This document shows positions 8,798 through 19,456 of a stretch of DNA of 64,000 bases, in pieces. Under the pieces are notes generated by a model, which did not search any database, was not told the DNA's origin, and saw only the letters and a list, made by a program, of their open reading frames with translations. Source of the DNA: CAG-1031 sp964391735 (lineage in GTDB: Bacteria; Bacteroidota; Bacteroidia; Bacteroidales; Muribaculaceae); the NCBI GenBank assembly GCA_964391735.1, contig CAYMNF010000003.1, positions 1 through 64,000 of the forward strand, in the 5' to 3' direction. Numbering within the stretch: position 1 is the first letter of the stretch; every line of letters starts with the position of its first letter. The position numbers and the translations under genes were made by a program.

Positions 8798-9739
8798 ATG
8801 ATTACCCTTCCCCCTTTTAAAGTATTTGCCGGAGCAGCCTCAGAGTACATGGCCCGCGAAATCTGTGAAGATCTGGGCGTTGAACTGGGCAAAATGAACA
8901 TTCAACACTTCGCCGACGGCGAGTTTGAGGTTTCTTTTGAGGAGTCAATCCGCGGTTGCGAGGTCTTTCTGGTGCAATCCACTTTCTCACCCACCGAGAA
9001 CCTGATGGAGCTGTTGCTGATGATTGATGCCGCCAAGCGAGCATCTGCCGACAAGGTCATCGCCGTTCTGCCATACTTCGGGTGGGCGCGTCAGGACCGC
9101 AAGGATAAGCCCCGCGTATCAATCGGAGCCAAGCTGGTGGCAAACTTGCTGAGCGTGGCCGGGGTAGACCGCATTATCACAATGGACCTGCATGCCGACC
9201 AGATACAGGGCTTCTTTGATGTTCCCCTGGACCACCTGTATGCCTCAAACGTCTTTATCCCCTACATCCAGAGCCTCAACCTGCAGGATTTGGTCATCGC
9301 CACCCCCGATGTCGGCGGTGCAAAAAGGGCAAACTCATACGCCAAATATCTTGATGCCCCGCTGGTACTGTGCCACAAGCAACGTGAGCGCGCCAACGTG
9401 GTTGCAAAAATGACCGTTATCGGCGATGTTAAAAACAAGGATGTTGTCCTCATCGATGACATGGTGGACACCGCCGGCACCATTACCCGTGCCGCCGACC
9501 TGATGATGGAGCACGGCGCCCGCTCGGTGCGCGCCCTTTGCAGCCACGCCATTATGAGCGACCCCGCAAGCCAAAGGGTAATGGACTCAGCGTTGTCCGA
9601 GATTATCTTTACCAACTCAATCCCCTTCACCAAAGAGTGTCCCAAGGCCACCATCCTGTCTGTTGCAAGCCTGTTTGCCAACACCATACGCCAGGTGCAC
9701 AACCATGAGTCAATCTCAAACAGCTACCTGATACGCTAA
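8798..9739 (+). CDS. prs: ribose-phosphate pyrophosphokinase
   Basis: A 313-residue PRPP synthetase that transfers pyrophosphate from ATP to ribose 5-phosphate, feeding purine, pyrimidine, NAD, histidine and tryptophan synthesis. Diagnostic segments are NIQHFADGEFEVSFEES, the ATP-loop region LPYFGWARQDRKDKPR, the metal site MDLHADQIQGFFD and the PRPP-binding loop VVLIDDMVDTAGTI. Start ATG 8798 (MITLPPFKVFAGAAS) gives the usual length. The S9 peptidase gene follows after 39 nt. Confidence 0.96.
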   Translation: MITLPPFKVFAGAASEYMAREICEDLGVELGKMNIQHFADGEFEVSFEESIRGCEVFLVQSTFSPTENLMELLLMIDAAKRASADKVIAVLPYFGWARQDRKDKPRVSIGAKLVANLLSVAGVDRIITMDLHADQIQGFFDVPLDHLYASNVFIPYIQSLNLQDLVIATPDVGGAKRANSYAKYLDAPLVLCHKQRERANVVAKMTVIGDVKNKDVVLIDDMVDTAGTITRAADLMMEHGARSVRALCSHAIMSDPASQRVMDSALSEIIFTNSIPFTKECPKATILSVASLFANTIRQVHNHESISNSYLIR

Positions 9740-9778
9740 TAGCCCGATTTTTATAACACACAAACCTGAAATAGAACC

Positions 9779-11866
9779 ATGAAACGCAGCCTCATCACCG
9801 CAATGGCCGCGGCGGCAGTAACAGCGGCCACAGCGGCCGATGCGCCCATAATCGAGCGCCCGGACTTCACCATGCCTGAGGGGGGAACTTTCTCAATTGA
9901 GGCCCTCGAGGCCCTCGGGAAGGTGAGCAACGCCCAGCTGTCGCCTGACGGATACACCCTGCTGTTTGGCATAGCATACGAGAGTGTCGAGCAGAACAAG
10001 AGCAACAATGACCTCTACACCATAGACATACGTCGTCCCGGTGTCCCCACACGCCTCACCCGCACACCTGCCAGTGAGGATGGCGCCGTATGGATTGACG
10101 GTGGCAAGACAATAGCCTTCACCTATCCCGATGACAATCAGAAACCGCAGCTGTGGGTGATGGATGCCAACGGCGAGAATCGTCGCCAGGTGTCACACCT
10201 CGAAAAGGGAATTGAGGGTTTCCTTTTCTCTCCCGACCAGAAGCATGTGCTGATGATACAGACCGTCAAGTATGCCCGCCAGGCTAAGGACATCTACCCC
10301 GACCTGCCAAAGGCCACCGGGCGCCTCATTGACGACCTGATGTATAAACACTGGGATGAGTGGGTAACCGAGATTCCCCACCCCTGGATTGCCGAGTTTG
10401 ACGGTGCAACGGTTTCAGACCCCGTGGACATCCTGCAGGATGAACCGTTTGAGAGCCCCATGCGGCCTTGGGGAGGCATTGAGTCTTTTGCATGGACCAA
10501 GGACTCGAAGTCGGTGGTATATGTGTGCCGCAAAAAGACCGGCAAGGATTATGCCGTGTCAACCAACAGCGACCTTTACCTCTATGACCTGGCTACACGT
10601 CAGTGTCGCAACCTCACCGAGGGTATGATGGGTTATGACACCTGCCCGGCAATCTCACCCGACGGACGTACCCTGGCTTGGCTGTCAATGGAGCATGACG
10701 GATATGAGAGTGACAAGAACCGCATCTTTACCATGGATATGGCCACCGGCGTTAAGACCGACCTCACCGCCGACTGGGATTATTCGGTGGACAAAATCGT
10801 GTGGGCTCCCGACTCAAAGAGCATCTTCTTCATAGCTCCCAAGGATGGTGTTACACCCATATTCAACATCAATGTTGCCAATCACAAGGTAACGGTCATC
10901 AACGATGACATCTGTGACTATGCCGAGGTTATCCCCACCCGCGACGCCCGTGAGCAGATAGCCCTGCGCCACTCCATGCTCTATCCCAACGAGGTCTACA
11001 GCATCAAAGGCGGTAAGGCTACCCAACTCACCGATGTCAACACGGCTATCCTTGGCCCGATGAAGAAACCGCAGGTTGTTAAACGTCTTGTCCCCACCAC
11101 CGATGGCAAGAAGATGACCACCTGGGTGTTGCTTCCCCCCGATTTTGACGCTGAGAAGCAATACCCCTCAATCCTGTATTGCCAGGGTGGCCCGCAGAGC
11201 CCTGTCAGCCAGTTCTGGAGCACACGCTGGAACCTGTGCCTGATGGCCTCAAACGGCTATGTTGTCATCGCCCCCAACCGCCGCGGTCTGCCCGGTTTCG
11301 GTACCGAGTGGAACGCCCAGATTTCAGGCGACTACCCCGGCCAGAATATGCAGGATTACCTGTCGGCCGTTGACGACATGAAGCGTGAACAGTACATTGA
11401 CCCGGCCCGTATCGGTGCCGTGGGTGCATCATACGGCGGATTCTCGGTTTATTGGCTGGCCGGACACCATGACAAGCGTTTCGCTGCCTTCATTGCCCAC
11501 GCCGGCATCTTCAACATCGAGGCTCAGTATCTTGAGACCGAGGAGATGTGGTTTGCCAACTGGGACCTTGGTGGGCCGTACTGGGACAAAGAGAACCCCG
11601 TGGCTCAGCGCACATTCGCCTCATCGCCCCACCTCGCTGTCGACAAATGGGATACCCCCATACTGGTTACCCACGGTGAATATGACTTCCGCATCCTTGC
11701 CTCACAGGGCATGATGGCTTTCAATGCCGCCCGCTTGCGCGGTGTCCCCGCCGAGATGCTGATTTTCCCCGATGAGAATCACTGGATTCTGAAGCCCCAG
11801 AATGCCGTCATGTGGCAACGGGTGTTCTTCCGTTGGCTGGATCGCTGGCTTAAAGGCGAGAAATAA
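9779..11866 (+). CDS. S9 family dipeptidyl-peptidase, DPP5-like
   Basis: A 695-residue serine peptidase with a signal peptide (MKRSLITAMAAAAVTAATAA), an N-terminal beta-propeller (about 40-420) and a C-terminal alpha/beta-hydrolase. The catalytic triad is readable: Ser551 in GASYGG, Asp636 in HGEYDFRI and His668 in DENHWI. Size and arrangement match periplasmic DPP5 of Bacteroidales, which removes dipeptides from oligopeptide N-termini to supply amino acids. Its TAA stop shares one base with the ATG of the next gene. Confidence 0.9.
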   Translation: MKRSLITAMAAAAVTAATAADAPIIERPDFTMPEGGTFSIEALEALGKVSNAQLSPDGYTLLFGIAYESVEQNKSNNDLYTIDIRRPGVPTRLTRTPASEDGAVWIDGGKTIAFTYPDDNQKPQLWVMDANGENRRQVSHLEKGIEGFLFSPDQKHVLMIQTVKYARQAKDIYPDLPKATGRLIDDLMYKHWDEWVTEIPHPWIAEFDGATVSDPVDILQDEPFESPMRPWGGIESFAWTKDSKSVVYVCRKKTGKDYAVSTNSDLYLYDLATRQCRNLTEGMMGYDTCPAISPDGRTLAWLSMEHDGYESDKNRIFTMDMATGVKTDLTADWDYSVDKIVWAPDSKSIFFIAPKDGVTPIFNINVANHKVTVINDDICDYAEVIPTRDAREQIALRHSMLYPNEVYSIKGGKATQLTDVNTAILGPMKKPQVVKRLVPTTDGKKMTTWVLLPPDFDAEKQYPSILYCQGGPQSPVSQFWSTRWNLCLMASNGYVVIAPNRRGLPGFGTEWNAQISGDYPGQNMQDYLSAVDDMKREQYIDPARIGAVGASYGGFSVYWLAGHHDKRFAAFIAHAGIFNIEAQYLETEEMWFANWDLGGPYWDKENPVAQRTFASSPHLAVDKWDTPILVTHGEYDFRILASQGMMAFNAARLRGVPAEMLIFPDENHWILKPQNAVMWQRVFFRWLDRWLKGEK

Positions 11867-12369
11867 TGTCAAAAACCAAAGTAAAAAAGGCCCTCGGCGA
11901 GCTGACACGTGAACAGCTCGTCGAGGTTTTGCTTGATTTATATTCAGCACGTACGCAGGCCCGAGACTGGCTGAACTTCTTTGCTGAACCCAACACGCAG
12001 ACAGCCAAGGAGAAAGCTATTGATGCCGCCCTTAAGGAGTGCCGCCGCTCAAAGTGGGGCCGCTCACGCATGCGCATCTCGGTGTTGAACAACCTCAGCA
12101 AGGAATTTGAAACCTTAGGGGTGGATACCCCGGATGTGATTGACCTGCGCCTGACTATATGCAACTTCCTGTGCCAGGTTGACAGCGCCTTTTATCTTTC
12201 TGAAGCCCAGACTGAGTCAATAAAGAAGTACTTTGTCAAAACGCTTGAGATTGCTTTGGGAGCCGGAACATTGCCCAAAGTACAAGCAAGGATGCAGGAG
12301 ATGGCCGAGGTGGCCCGGGCGGGATCGGCCCTGCGGCGGTTCCTGATGGACCCCGGTCAGAACGGGTAG
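11866..12369 (+). CDS. DUF6155-like helical protein of unknown function
   Basis: A 167-residue, charged, probably all-helical cytoplasmic protein beginning MSKTKVKKALGELTREQLVE. The opening and the DLYSARTQARDWLNFF stretch resemble DUF6155 proteins, whose function is unknown. There is no signal peptide or membrane segment. It starts on the last base of the DPP5-like stop (TAATG), so translation is coupled. Its 3' end overlaps the convergent tamA stop by 13 nt. Confidence 0.7.
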   Translation: MSKTKVKKALGELTREQLVEVLLDLYSARTQARDWLNFFAEPNTQTAKEKAIDAALKECRRSKWGRSRMRISVLNNLSKEFETLGVDTPDVIDLRLTICNFLCQVDSAFYLSEAQTESIKKYFVKTLEIALGAGTLPKVQARMQEMAEVARAGSALRRFLMDPGQNG

Positions 12370-14675
12370 CCGATTGCCAGGTGGAAAGCTAACGATTTGC
12401 CGAACGACGGCATGTTGTAATAGCCGTGTTTGTCGGTCTTATAGGGCGCATGGATGCCGATGCCAAGGTCGGCGCGCACAATCAGTATATCAAGGTCATA
12501 ACGCAGGCCCACGCCCGTTCCAAGGGCTAGGTCCTTGAAGAAGGTTGAGGCCTTCAGCTCACCCCCGGGGCGCTGAGGGTCCTTTTTCAGCAACCATATA
12601 TTGCCGCAGTCAATGAAGGTAGCCCCGTGCAGGTCCCCGATAATGGGGAAGCGCAGCTCGGTGTTGACCTCAAATTTGAAGGTACCGGTCTGGTCAAAAT
12701 ATCCGTTGACAAGGTCCTTGGGCGGCCGATATGAACCGGGGCCCAATGAGCGCACGGTGAAGGCGCGTATCGAGTTGGCACCGCCGATGTAGAACTGCTC
12801 GCTGTACGGCACCTCGGTTGAGTTGCCGTAGGCATGGGCTGCCCCAACCAGCGCGCGTGACACCAACCACACATCCTTGCGCGTGAGTCGTTGCCCGTAA
12901 ACTATCTGTGCCGTCCCTTTGACAAATTGTGAGAAGGGGGTGCCAAAAAGCTTCTTCTCGCCATGTTTGCCGCACAGCTGGTAAATGCTCCAGAAGACGT
13001 TACCGGCCTGCTGCAGCGTCAGTTGGAAGTTGAAGGTGCGCCATTTGCGATACTTGCGGTCAAAGGTGTAGCTGTATAGCATCTGCGGGATATACTGGTC
13101 CCTGAAGGAGAGGGCAACCGCCGGGTTGGCCGCCATGATCGAGTCAAAATCATGGGTCGTCTTCAGCAGCTTGGTGTAGCTTATCTTGAAGGGGGTAAAG
13201 GAGTTGCTGACGTGTCGTGAGTATTGCCAGTCATATGACAATCCGGCATTGAATTGCGCTATCTTGAAGTAGTGCGGGCGGTTCATCAGCTCGGCATTCA
13301 GCGTTATGCGTGTCCAGTTGAGGACGCGTCGGCGACGGGTAACCCAGTCGGGTGCAAGCAATCGGGGGAATGCCAGGGAGGTGGTGAGGCCAACCTCGTA
13401 TGAGTTGAATTTACTCTTTTCATTGCCGTGTCCGGTTTGCCACTCATAGTCGCCATTGATTTTCACCGAGAACTGCTCCCCTCCACCAAATATGTTCTTG
13501 TTGGTAATGGTTGCGGCCAGTCCCGGCCCGAGATAGGAGTTGGACTTTGAGCTGGCATTGGCCTCAAGGGTCGCTTCAAGGGGCTTGTCAAAGGTGCAGT
13601 TGATGTATACGTCCAGGGTCGGCTCCTTGGCAAGCGTGTCAGGGATGGCGTTGATTTCAATGCCGTTGAAGATGCCTAAGCGTGACAGGTAGGTCTGCGT
13701 GTTATTCATCTGGCGCACCGAGAAGATGCGTCCCGTCCTAAAGGCTATACAGCTTGGTATCAACCCCTTGCGCAGGCGCGACGGCATTTGCTGTATTATG
13801 GTACCGCGTTGGGTCTGCAGGGTGTCGGTCCACTCGGCCGTCAGGTCTGACCGGTAGATATTGGTAACGATTTTACCGGTTTTGAACTGTTGTAGCCCGA
13901 ATTTGGGGGCGTTGTCGGCGATGTCAAGACGCAAGGCAATCTGCTCAGGCCGCATCAGCGAATCGGCCAGATAGGTCAGAAAATCAGGCTGGAAAAAGTA
14001 ATACCCCTTGTTGCGCACAGCATTGGCTACGTTGACACGCACCTGTGCCAACGAGTCAAGGGCGTAACGTGAGCCGGCCTTCAGGTATGTGCTGCGGCTT
14101 GCTACCGAGTCTATCAGGTGATTGAGGTAGCAGGTATCGGGTAACAGCTGTACAGAGTCAATCATGTAGGGGCGCCCGGTGTTGACGCTGTACAATATCT
14201 GGGCTTTCTTCTTGTTTTTGCCCTGCACCAGTTGGTAGGTGGCGGTCCCCTGGAAGTATCCGTTGTCCTGCAGTACCTGGTCAATCATTTTTGTCCGAAT
14301 CTCAGGGCGCACATCGCTTATCAGTACCGGTTGTTGCACCAACAGGTTATATAGCCATTTCCCGATCTCCTTTTTCGGCTCATCCCAATGGTTCCACACC
14401 CACAACCCGATGGGGAAGGGGTAGCGGTAGTAGGGGGAGTACAGGCAGTTGTTGGGCTTGACATTGACAGCCGTTTTAACCTCAGAGGAGAGCCCCGGGG
14501 GCATCTTGACGCTGTCAGGCATCCTGATGTCTATCTTCTTAACCCCGGTGTACAGGATATCCCCCTCAGCCAGGCGTGAGGTGGTAGAGCATGAGTGCGT
14601 CAGCAGTGCGGCAACCGTCAGGAGCAGGGCGCTGACCAGCAGGGTGGGGTGGGAGGTGCGGTGTCTCGGCTTCAT
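12357..14675 (-). CDS. BamA/TamA family outer membrane protein (TamA-like lipoprotein)
   Basis: A 772-residue Omp85-family protein. It begins with a lipoprotein-type signal ending LLTHSC (Cys29), unusual for enterobacterial TamA but common in Bacteroidota. POTRA-like repeats occupy roughly residues 35-370, and a C-terminal 16-strand barrel ends in Phe (HLAIGYPF). Paired with the TamB-like protein upstream (4-nt ATGA overlap), it probably forms a translocation and assembly module for outer-membrane or phospholipid trafficking. It is the last gene of the glmU-like/yidD/tamB/tamA operon. Confidence 0.88.
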   Translation of the reverse strand: MKPRHRTSHPTLLVSALLLTVAALLTHSCSTTSRLAEGDILYTGVKKIDIRMPDSVKMPPGLSSEVKTAVNVKPNNCLYSPYYRYPFPIGLWVWNHWDEPKKEIGKWLYNLLVQQPVLISDVRPEIRTKMIDQVLQDNGYFQGTATYQLVQGKNKKKAQILYSVNTGRPYMIDSVQLLPDTCYLNHLIDSVASRSTYLKAGSRYALDSLAQVRVNVANAVRNKGYYFFQPDFLTYLADSLMRPEQIALRLDIADNAPKFGLQQFKTGKIVTNIYRSDLTAEWTDTLQTQRGTIIQQMPSRLRKGLIPSCIAFRTGRIFSVRQMNNTQTYLSRLGIFNGIEINAIPDTLAKEPTLDVYINCTFDKPLEATLEANASSKSNSYLGPGLAATITNKNIFGGGEQFSVKINGDYEWQTGHGNEKSKFNSYEVGLTTSLAFPRLLAPDWVTRRRRVLNWTRITLNAELMNRPHYFKIAQFNAGLSYDWQYSRHVSNSFTPFKISYTKLLKTTHDFDSIMAANPAVALSFRDQYIPQMLYSYTFDRKYRKWRTFNFQLTLQQAGNVFWSIYQLCGKHGEKKLFGTPFSQFVKGTAQIVYGQRLTRKDVWLVSRALVGAAHAYGNSTEVPYSEQFYIGGANSIRAFTVRSLGPGSYRPPKDLVNGYFDQTGTFKFEVNTELRFPIIGDLHGATFIDCGNIWLLKKDPQRPGGELKASTFFKDLALGTGVGLRYDLDILIVRADLGIGIHAPYKTDKHGYYNMPSFGKSLAFHLAIGYPF

Positions 14676-17600
14676 TCTTGGGCGGTTGTTTTTAGCGGTG
14701 GACGCGGGGTGGAGGTGCTGCTGTTGCTGCGGTGCCCGAAGCGGAACAGGTCCCGCAAGGAGTTGAGTTTGCGACGCATCACAAAGCCCACACCGGTCTG
14801 TGTTATCTCACCCTCAAGTATCGACTCAAAACCTGTGTGGCGGAAGATGCGTATGTACATCGACCCCGCACGGTTCAGCAGATACTCAAATGATATGTCG
14901 TTTATCAGGTTCTCTGAGAAGTTCTCATCGGTGTCGGCGTCGGTTGAGTAGTTGCCGCCCACAATTATTTTGATGCGGTCATCGGCGAAACTCTTTGACA
15001 GCCGGTAGCTGTATGAGGTGGTGGTGGAGGTTGACCCGTCAAACGTGCGGTCATACTGCTCAATGCCGAATGAAAGGTCAACCCCGGGGATGGCACTGGC
15101 GGCCCATGAGTTGATTTTACTCTCAAGGAAGGAGAAGAGGATGTTGCCCCCCAAGGAGGCGTTCCCCTTGGTGCCGGGGCCTGAGTAAACGTTGTAAAGC
15201 AACATATTTATGGCCTGAGAGGCGCGTTGCTCGGGCGTCATCCCCGCAAGCTCGTTTTGCACGGTGATGTCGTCATCGGTTGACAAATCAAATGCCACAT
15301 TCATGTTCTGCAGGGTGTTGGTCACCGAGAGGCCTATATCAAAGGTCACCAGGCGGGAGTTCTGGCCTGTTTGGGTGACGTTGGCCTTGAGGTGGTCAAC
15401 GGCATGGATGTTCAGGATGGGGTTGAGCATATCCCCGTTGAAGGCCACATAGCTGCCCTCCTCAAAGTCAAACAGCTTCTCAGACAACATGGGCGGGGTG
15501 TAGCGCACAAAACCTTTCTGTATGGTGTAGCGGCCGGTGAGCCTACCCGAGTTTACCGGGTTCATCGTGAAGGTGAAGTTGCCGGACCCCTGCAGTTGCA
15601 CGCGGTTATGCCCGTCGGTCGAAAGGTCCACCGTCAGTTGTGTGCCATCCTGGATATTGAGGTTGGCCTCAAGAATCATGGCCATGGCCATGGCTACACT
15701 GTCGGCCTGTTGCACACGTGTGGTGTCATTGAAGTTTACAAACTTCACCATTTGGTTATTTGACGATGACAGTTGCGACACGGTGGTCTCCCCGCCGGGC
15801 AGAATGTAGGTGAGCGATGAGCCGCTGAGCAACGTCAGGTCGGCATCAACCTGCAATATCCCACCAAGTTTGCCCCTCACTGACGCATCGGCATCAATCG
15901 ATGCTTTGCCAAACACCTCGGCGCCGCGAGATTTGCTTGAGTTCACCAACATCATATCCCGGGCTTTGAGGGCAATGTCCAGGCCTATGTCACTAAGTTT
16001 TTTCAGGTCAAGGCTTCCGCCAACCGTCAGCGGGTTGCTGTTGGCGCCGGTTATTGCAAGGTCGTTGAAGTGCACAATGTTGCTGTCAACCGGTATCGGG
16101 TCTGAGGCTATGTGGTACATCTGGCCCAACATGCCCACGTTTACGGCGGCAGAATCAAAGCGCAGATAGCCGTTGATGCCCGGGGTCAGCGTGGGGCTGA
16201 AGGGGCGCAGAACGTCCATTTTGCCACTGAGGTAGCCGCTGAGTTGCGCAACATCTTTGGGCAGGAACGGGTTGGCGATGGACAGGGGCAGACGGTCCAG
16301 GGTCAGGTCAACACGCAGCGGCGGCGCACCCGTGGTGTCACTCTCGGCGACACCGTGCAGTGTCAGGATTTTTGCCGAATCCACTGCCAACCATGCGTTG
16401 GCCTCAAACTGTCGCGAGGCCGGGTTGGTGCGCATGTCAAGGTTCAGGTCAAACGTGCCCATGCGGTTGTTTTCGTATGCAAGGTCGGCAAGATTTACCC
16501 GGCCTATGGCCGTGGCATAGTCGTTGGAGAGGTTCAGTCGCAAGTTGGCTGAAAGGATGCCCGCAAAGGGTGGCGGGGACGGGATGATGGAAAGCCAGTC
16601 CTGGATGTTAACCTTGCTGATGTCTACCATCAGGTCGCGATTGTCGCCAATGGTGTCAACCTCAGACTTGACGGTGTACAAGCGTATCGAACTGGCGGCA
16701 TCAGATACCGATAGGTCAGCCTCGAGTCGCTTACCCAAAAAGTTATAGCTGATAAAATTGTCGCTGTTTACGTTCCACTGCTTGTAGGCGATGACGGGAT
16801 TGTAGGGCATCAGGCGCATCGTCACCGTTGAGTCCTGCGCCGTCAGCATGGCGCCCAAGCGATACCCGGTTTCCCCCTTTATGTTCTCCTGTCGAAGAAG
16901 GGCCGTGAGGCGTTGGTCGCCAAGGTACCCGTTCACCCACACGCGGGCAAAGTCGTCAAGCGTGCCGGGGCGGTTGCCTATGTGGGCGTTGTAGGTGAGG
17001 AAGTGGCCGCGCTGCACACCGGTCAGGGTCACAGTGTCAATAGCCATGGTCTGCGTCTTCAGGCCCGTCAGCTGCCCGGACAGGTGGATCAGAGAGTCGT
17101 TGGTGAAGGTGAGACCGATGGTGTTGAAGTTTAGGTTCTCGGTGTCCAAGAATTGCGTGATGAGATTATTGGTGCCACCCGCGACGAACAGCGACATATT
17201 GGGGAGCGCGCGTTGCAGCGAGTCAACATTGATGCTGCGGTTGGCAATCTGGTGGTCAATCAATGTCTGAACACCGCTGATGCGTGATAAAATATCCTGT
17301 AACGAGGAACGCGCTATCAGCAGGGCCGTCAGGTCGCCGTTTTGCAACGACGCATGCACCGAGTCGCCCGTCAGGGTAACGTCCATGGCCGTGGGGCCGG
17401 CGGTGAGTTGCAGGCTGTTGAGCAATATTGATGCGGTGTCGATATTTGCTACTGCCGAGATGTCCCCGTTCTTTGGGTTGTATGTGCCGGTGGTGGTCAG
17501 TTGCAGGGTGCCACCAAGGGTTGAGTCGCTCAGGCCAAGAGCATGCAGGTCAAGATGCCGCACATCCCCGGCCACATCCCAGCTGTAGCTGTCAGGTGCA

Positions 17601-19444
17601 AAGTTGGCATCAAAGTCGATATTTACGTCAGCATCGGGGACCGCCGAGTTGAGGACACCCCGGGCATGGCGGTCGGCCAGCGTAGCATGCAGGGACAGGG
17701 GGCTGAGGTTGTTGCCTCGATAGGCCAACTTTGCAACCTCAAGGTCAATTTTTGATGCAGCGCGTGTGCGTGCCGGGTCAAAGCCGTTGCCAACGGCTGT
17801 CAGGGTGGCCGTCACAGCTCCTATCCCCAAATTTGGCATAAAGGCATCAACGGGGAAGGCATCGAGCTTCAGGTTGGCGTTATATCGCTCTGCGCCCATC
17901 GAGAAGGTGCCCTTGACGGCGGCACGTCCGTTGTTGGCGGTGGCAGCCAGGTTGGCGGTGACGTTGGCAGGCGATGAGTATTTCACCGTCCCTTTTACCG
18001 TCATGCGGTCAGGAAGGCTGAGGTCGCTACCTATATATTTTGCCAGCAGTTTTGGGGGCAGGCGTTTGGTGCCGCGTAATGCCCCGTCAATGGCAATGTC
18101 GGCAAAAAGGCGCTTCATGTTATTGTAGTTGCGCACCTGGCCCGACAGCTTCAGGTCGGCAAACCCGGGGTAGGACACCACCCCGCGGCGTATGTTCACA
18201 TCGTTGTCGTTGGCAGCGGCATCAATGTCGAGGGTGACGCTGCGTGGTGAGGGGAGAACGGCCAACGTCGGGCGCATACTCGGGAAGGCTGACAATACAT
18301 CGCCAAACCCGATGCTGCCGCGGGCATTTGCGTTGATGTCAAGGGCTGACCCCATAGCCATGACGGCATTGGCCTCAAGACGGGAGTGGTCGGTGAGCAG
18401 GGTGAAGTCGCTGACACGCATGCGTGTGGAGTCCATGGCAAAGAGGCCGTGCGCGTTAACGTGCAGGCCGCACCGCTCGGTGGCCTCAAGCAACGTTATG
18501 GGCACCGAGATTTCCATGCCACGGTTGCTGAAGTTGCTGATGTCAATCCTGACGCCGCTCACTTGCAGGTAATCCATATCCAGCCCCGGGACGGGTTTGG
18601 CACCGGTGACGGCATACAGGGCGTCGCGTGCCGACAGGTGCAGCTTCTGTGCCGTTATCAGCCACGGCTCTGAGGGCACGGTGTCAACCGGCACCTCAGG
18701 CACCGGCTCGGGGTTGCGCGGATACAGGTACCGCGCCGTGACGCCGTCAACGGCCAGCGACGCGGCGTTGATGCGCCGCGCGGCCATGTCGATTCTGCCG
18801 TCAAGCAGCGTGGCCTCGGGGACCGAGCACTGCAGGGTGTCGATGGTGGGGTCCAGCCGCATGGCAAAATTGACGTTGCGCAGATTGATGCGCTTAGCCG
18901 TAATGAGCATGGGGGAGGTGGTGGTGTCCGTGGGGCTCGGCACAGTGTCGGGATGCAACACCAGGCTGATGTCGGCCCCTGAGAGAAGGGCCTGTCCAAG
19001 GTCTATCTTGTCAAAGCTGAAGGTGAGGTTGCTTTTGTCAAGCTCAAACTTGTCAAGCCGCGCACGCAGCCACATCAGCGAGTCGGCAGTCCCCAATTGG
19101 TAGAACCCCGAGTCCAGCCGCGCATAGTTTACCTGCACATCCCCTTTGAACAGCGGCATCAGCGCCACGCCCACATCCAGGCGTTTGCCGCTGAGCATGG
19201 TGTCACCCGGGGTTGTCACCACGCACACGCCGTCAACACTGAGGCGCAAGGGCCAGCGCAGCCGCAGGCGGTCAACCTTTACATCCCACCCGGTTGACTT
19301 CTCAACCTGTGAGACAGCTATATCCTTGGCAAAATCCTGCACAAACGGTATGTAGAGAAGTACCGGTATCAACAGCACAAAGAGCACTATCCCCAAGAGT
19401 ATCCTCAGGATGATGTGTAATGGTCGTTTCAGGGTCTTCTTCAC
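14672..19444 (-). CDS. TamB-like translocation/assembly module protein (DUF490)
   Basis: A 1590-residue AsmA/TamB-type protein. One N-terminal transmembrane helix (about residues 10-32) anchors a very long periplasmic beta-rich region. The C-terminal DUF490 domain includes RYTIQKGFVRYTPPMLSEKL and QRASQAINMLLYNVYSGPG. Such proteins form a hydrophobic groove bridging inner and outer membranes and are proposed to move lipids or assist outer-membrane protein insertion with TamA. The tamA-like gene follows with a 4-nt overlap, and yidD ends 12 nt upstream. Confidence 0.92.
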   Translation of the reverse strand: MKKTLKRPLHIILRILLGIVLFVLLIPVLLYIPFVQDFAKDIAVSQVEKSTGWDVKVDRLRLRWPLRLSVDGVCVVTTPGDTMLSGKRLDVGVALMPLFKGDVQVNYARLDSGFYQLGTADSLMWLRARLDKFELDKSNLTFSFDKIDLGQALLSGADISLVLHPDTVPSPTDTTTSPMLITAKRINLRNVNFAMRLDPTIDTLQCSVPEATLLDGRIDMAARRINAASLAVDGVTARYLYPRNPEPVPEVPVDTVPSEPWLITAQKLHLSARDALYAVTGAKPVPGLDMDYLQVSGVRIDISNFSNRGMEISVPITLLEATERCGLHVNAHGLFAMDSTRMRVSDFTLLTDHSRLEANAVMAMGSALDINANARGSIGFGDVLSAFPSMRPTLAVLPSPRSVTLDIDAAANDNDVNIRRGVVSYPGFADLKLSGQVRNYNNMKRLFADIAIDGALRGTKRLPPKLLAKYIGSDLSLPDRMTVKGTVKYSSPANVTANLAATANNGRAAVKGTFSMGAERYNANLKLDAFPVDAFMPNLGIGAVTATLTAVGNGFDPARTRAASKIDLEVAKLAYRGNNLSPLSLHATLADRHARGVLNSAVPDADVNIDFDANFAPDSYSWDVAGDVRHLDLHALGLSDSTLGGTLQLTTTGTYNPKNGDISAVANIDTASILLNSLQLTAGPTAMDVTLTGDSVHASLQNGDLTALLIARSSLQDILSRISGVQTLIDHQIANRSINVDSLQRALPNMSLFVAGGTNNLITQFLDTENLNFNTIGLTFTNDSLIHLSGQLTGLKTQTMAIDTVTLTGVQRGHFLTYNAHIGNRPGTLDDFARVWVNGYLGDQRLTALLRQENIKGETGYRLGAMLTAQDSTVTMRLMPYNPVIAYKQWNVNSDNFISYNFLGKRLEADLSVSDAASSIRLYTVKSEVDTIGDNRDLMVDISKVNIQDWLSIIPSPPPFAGILSANLRLNLSNDYATAIGRVNLADLAYENNRMGTFDLNLDMRTNPASRQFEANAWLAVDSAKILTLHGVAESDTTGAPPLRVDLTLDRLPLSIANPFLPKDVAQLSGYLSGKMDVLRPFSPTLTPGINGYLRFDSAAVNVGMLGQMYHIASDPIPVDSNIVHFNDLAITGANSNPLTVGGSLDLKKLSDIGLDIALKARDMMLVNSSKSRGAEVFGKASIDADASVRGKLGGILQVDADLTLLSGSSLTYILPGGETTVSQLSSSNNQMVKFVNFNDTTRVQQADSVAMAMAMILEANLNIQDGTQLTVDLSTDGHNRVQLQGSGNFTFTMNPVNSGRLTGRYTIQKGFVRYTPPMLSEKLFDFEEGSYVAFNGDMLNPILNIHAVDHLKANVTQTGQNSRLVTFDIGLSVTNTLQNMNVAFDLSTDDDITVQNELAGMTPEQRASQAINMLLYNVYSGPGTKGNASLGGNILFSFLESKINSWAASAIPGVDLSFGIEQYDRTFDGSTSTTTSYSYRLSKSFADDRIKIIVGGNYSTDADTDENFSENLINDISFEYLLNRAGSMYIRIFRHTGFESILEGEITQTGVGFVMRRKLNSLRDLFRFGHRSNSSTSTPRPPLKTTAQE

Positions 19445-19456
19445 CGTGGCAGTGGG

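Noticed and set aside
14700..19400. Many long open frames antisense to tamB
   Set aside because: They mirror the GC-rich codon pattern of tamB, have no recognisable domains and no promoters; the tamB frame is continuous with clear family features.
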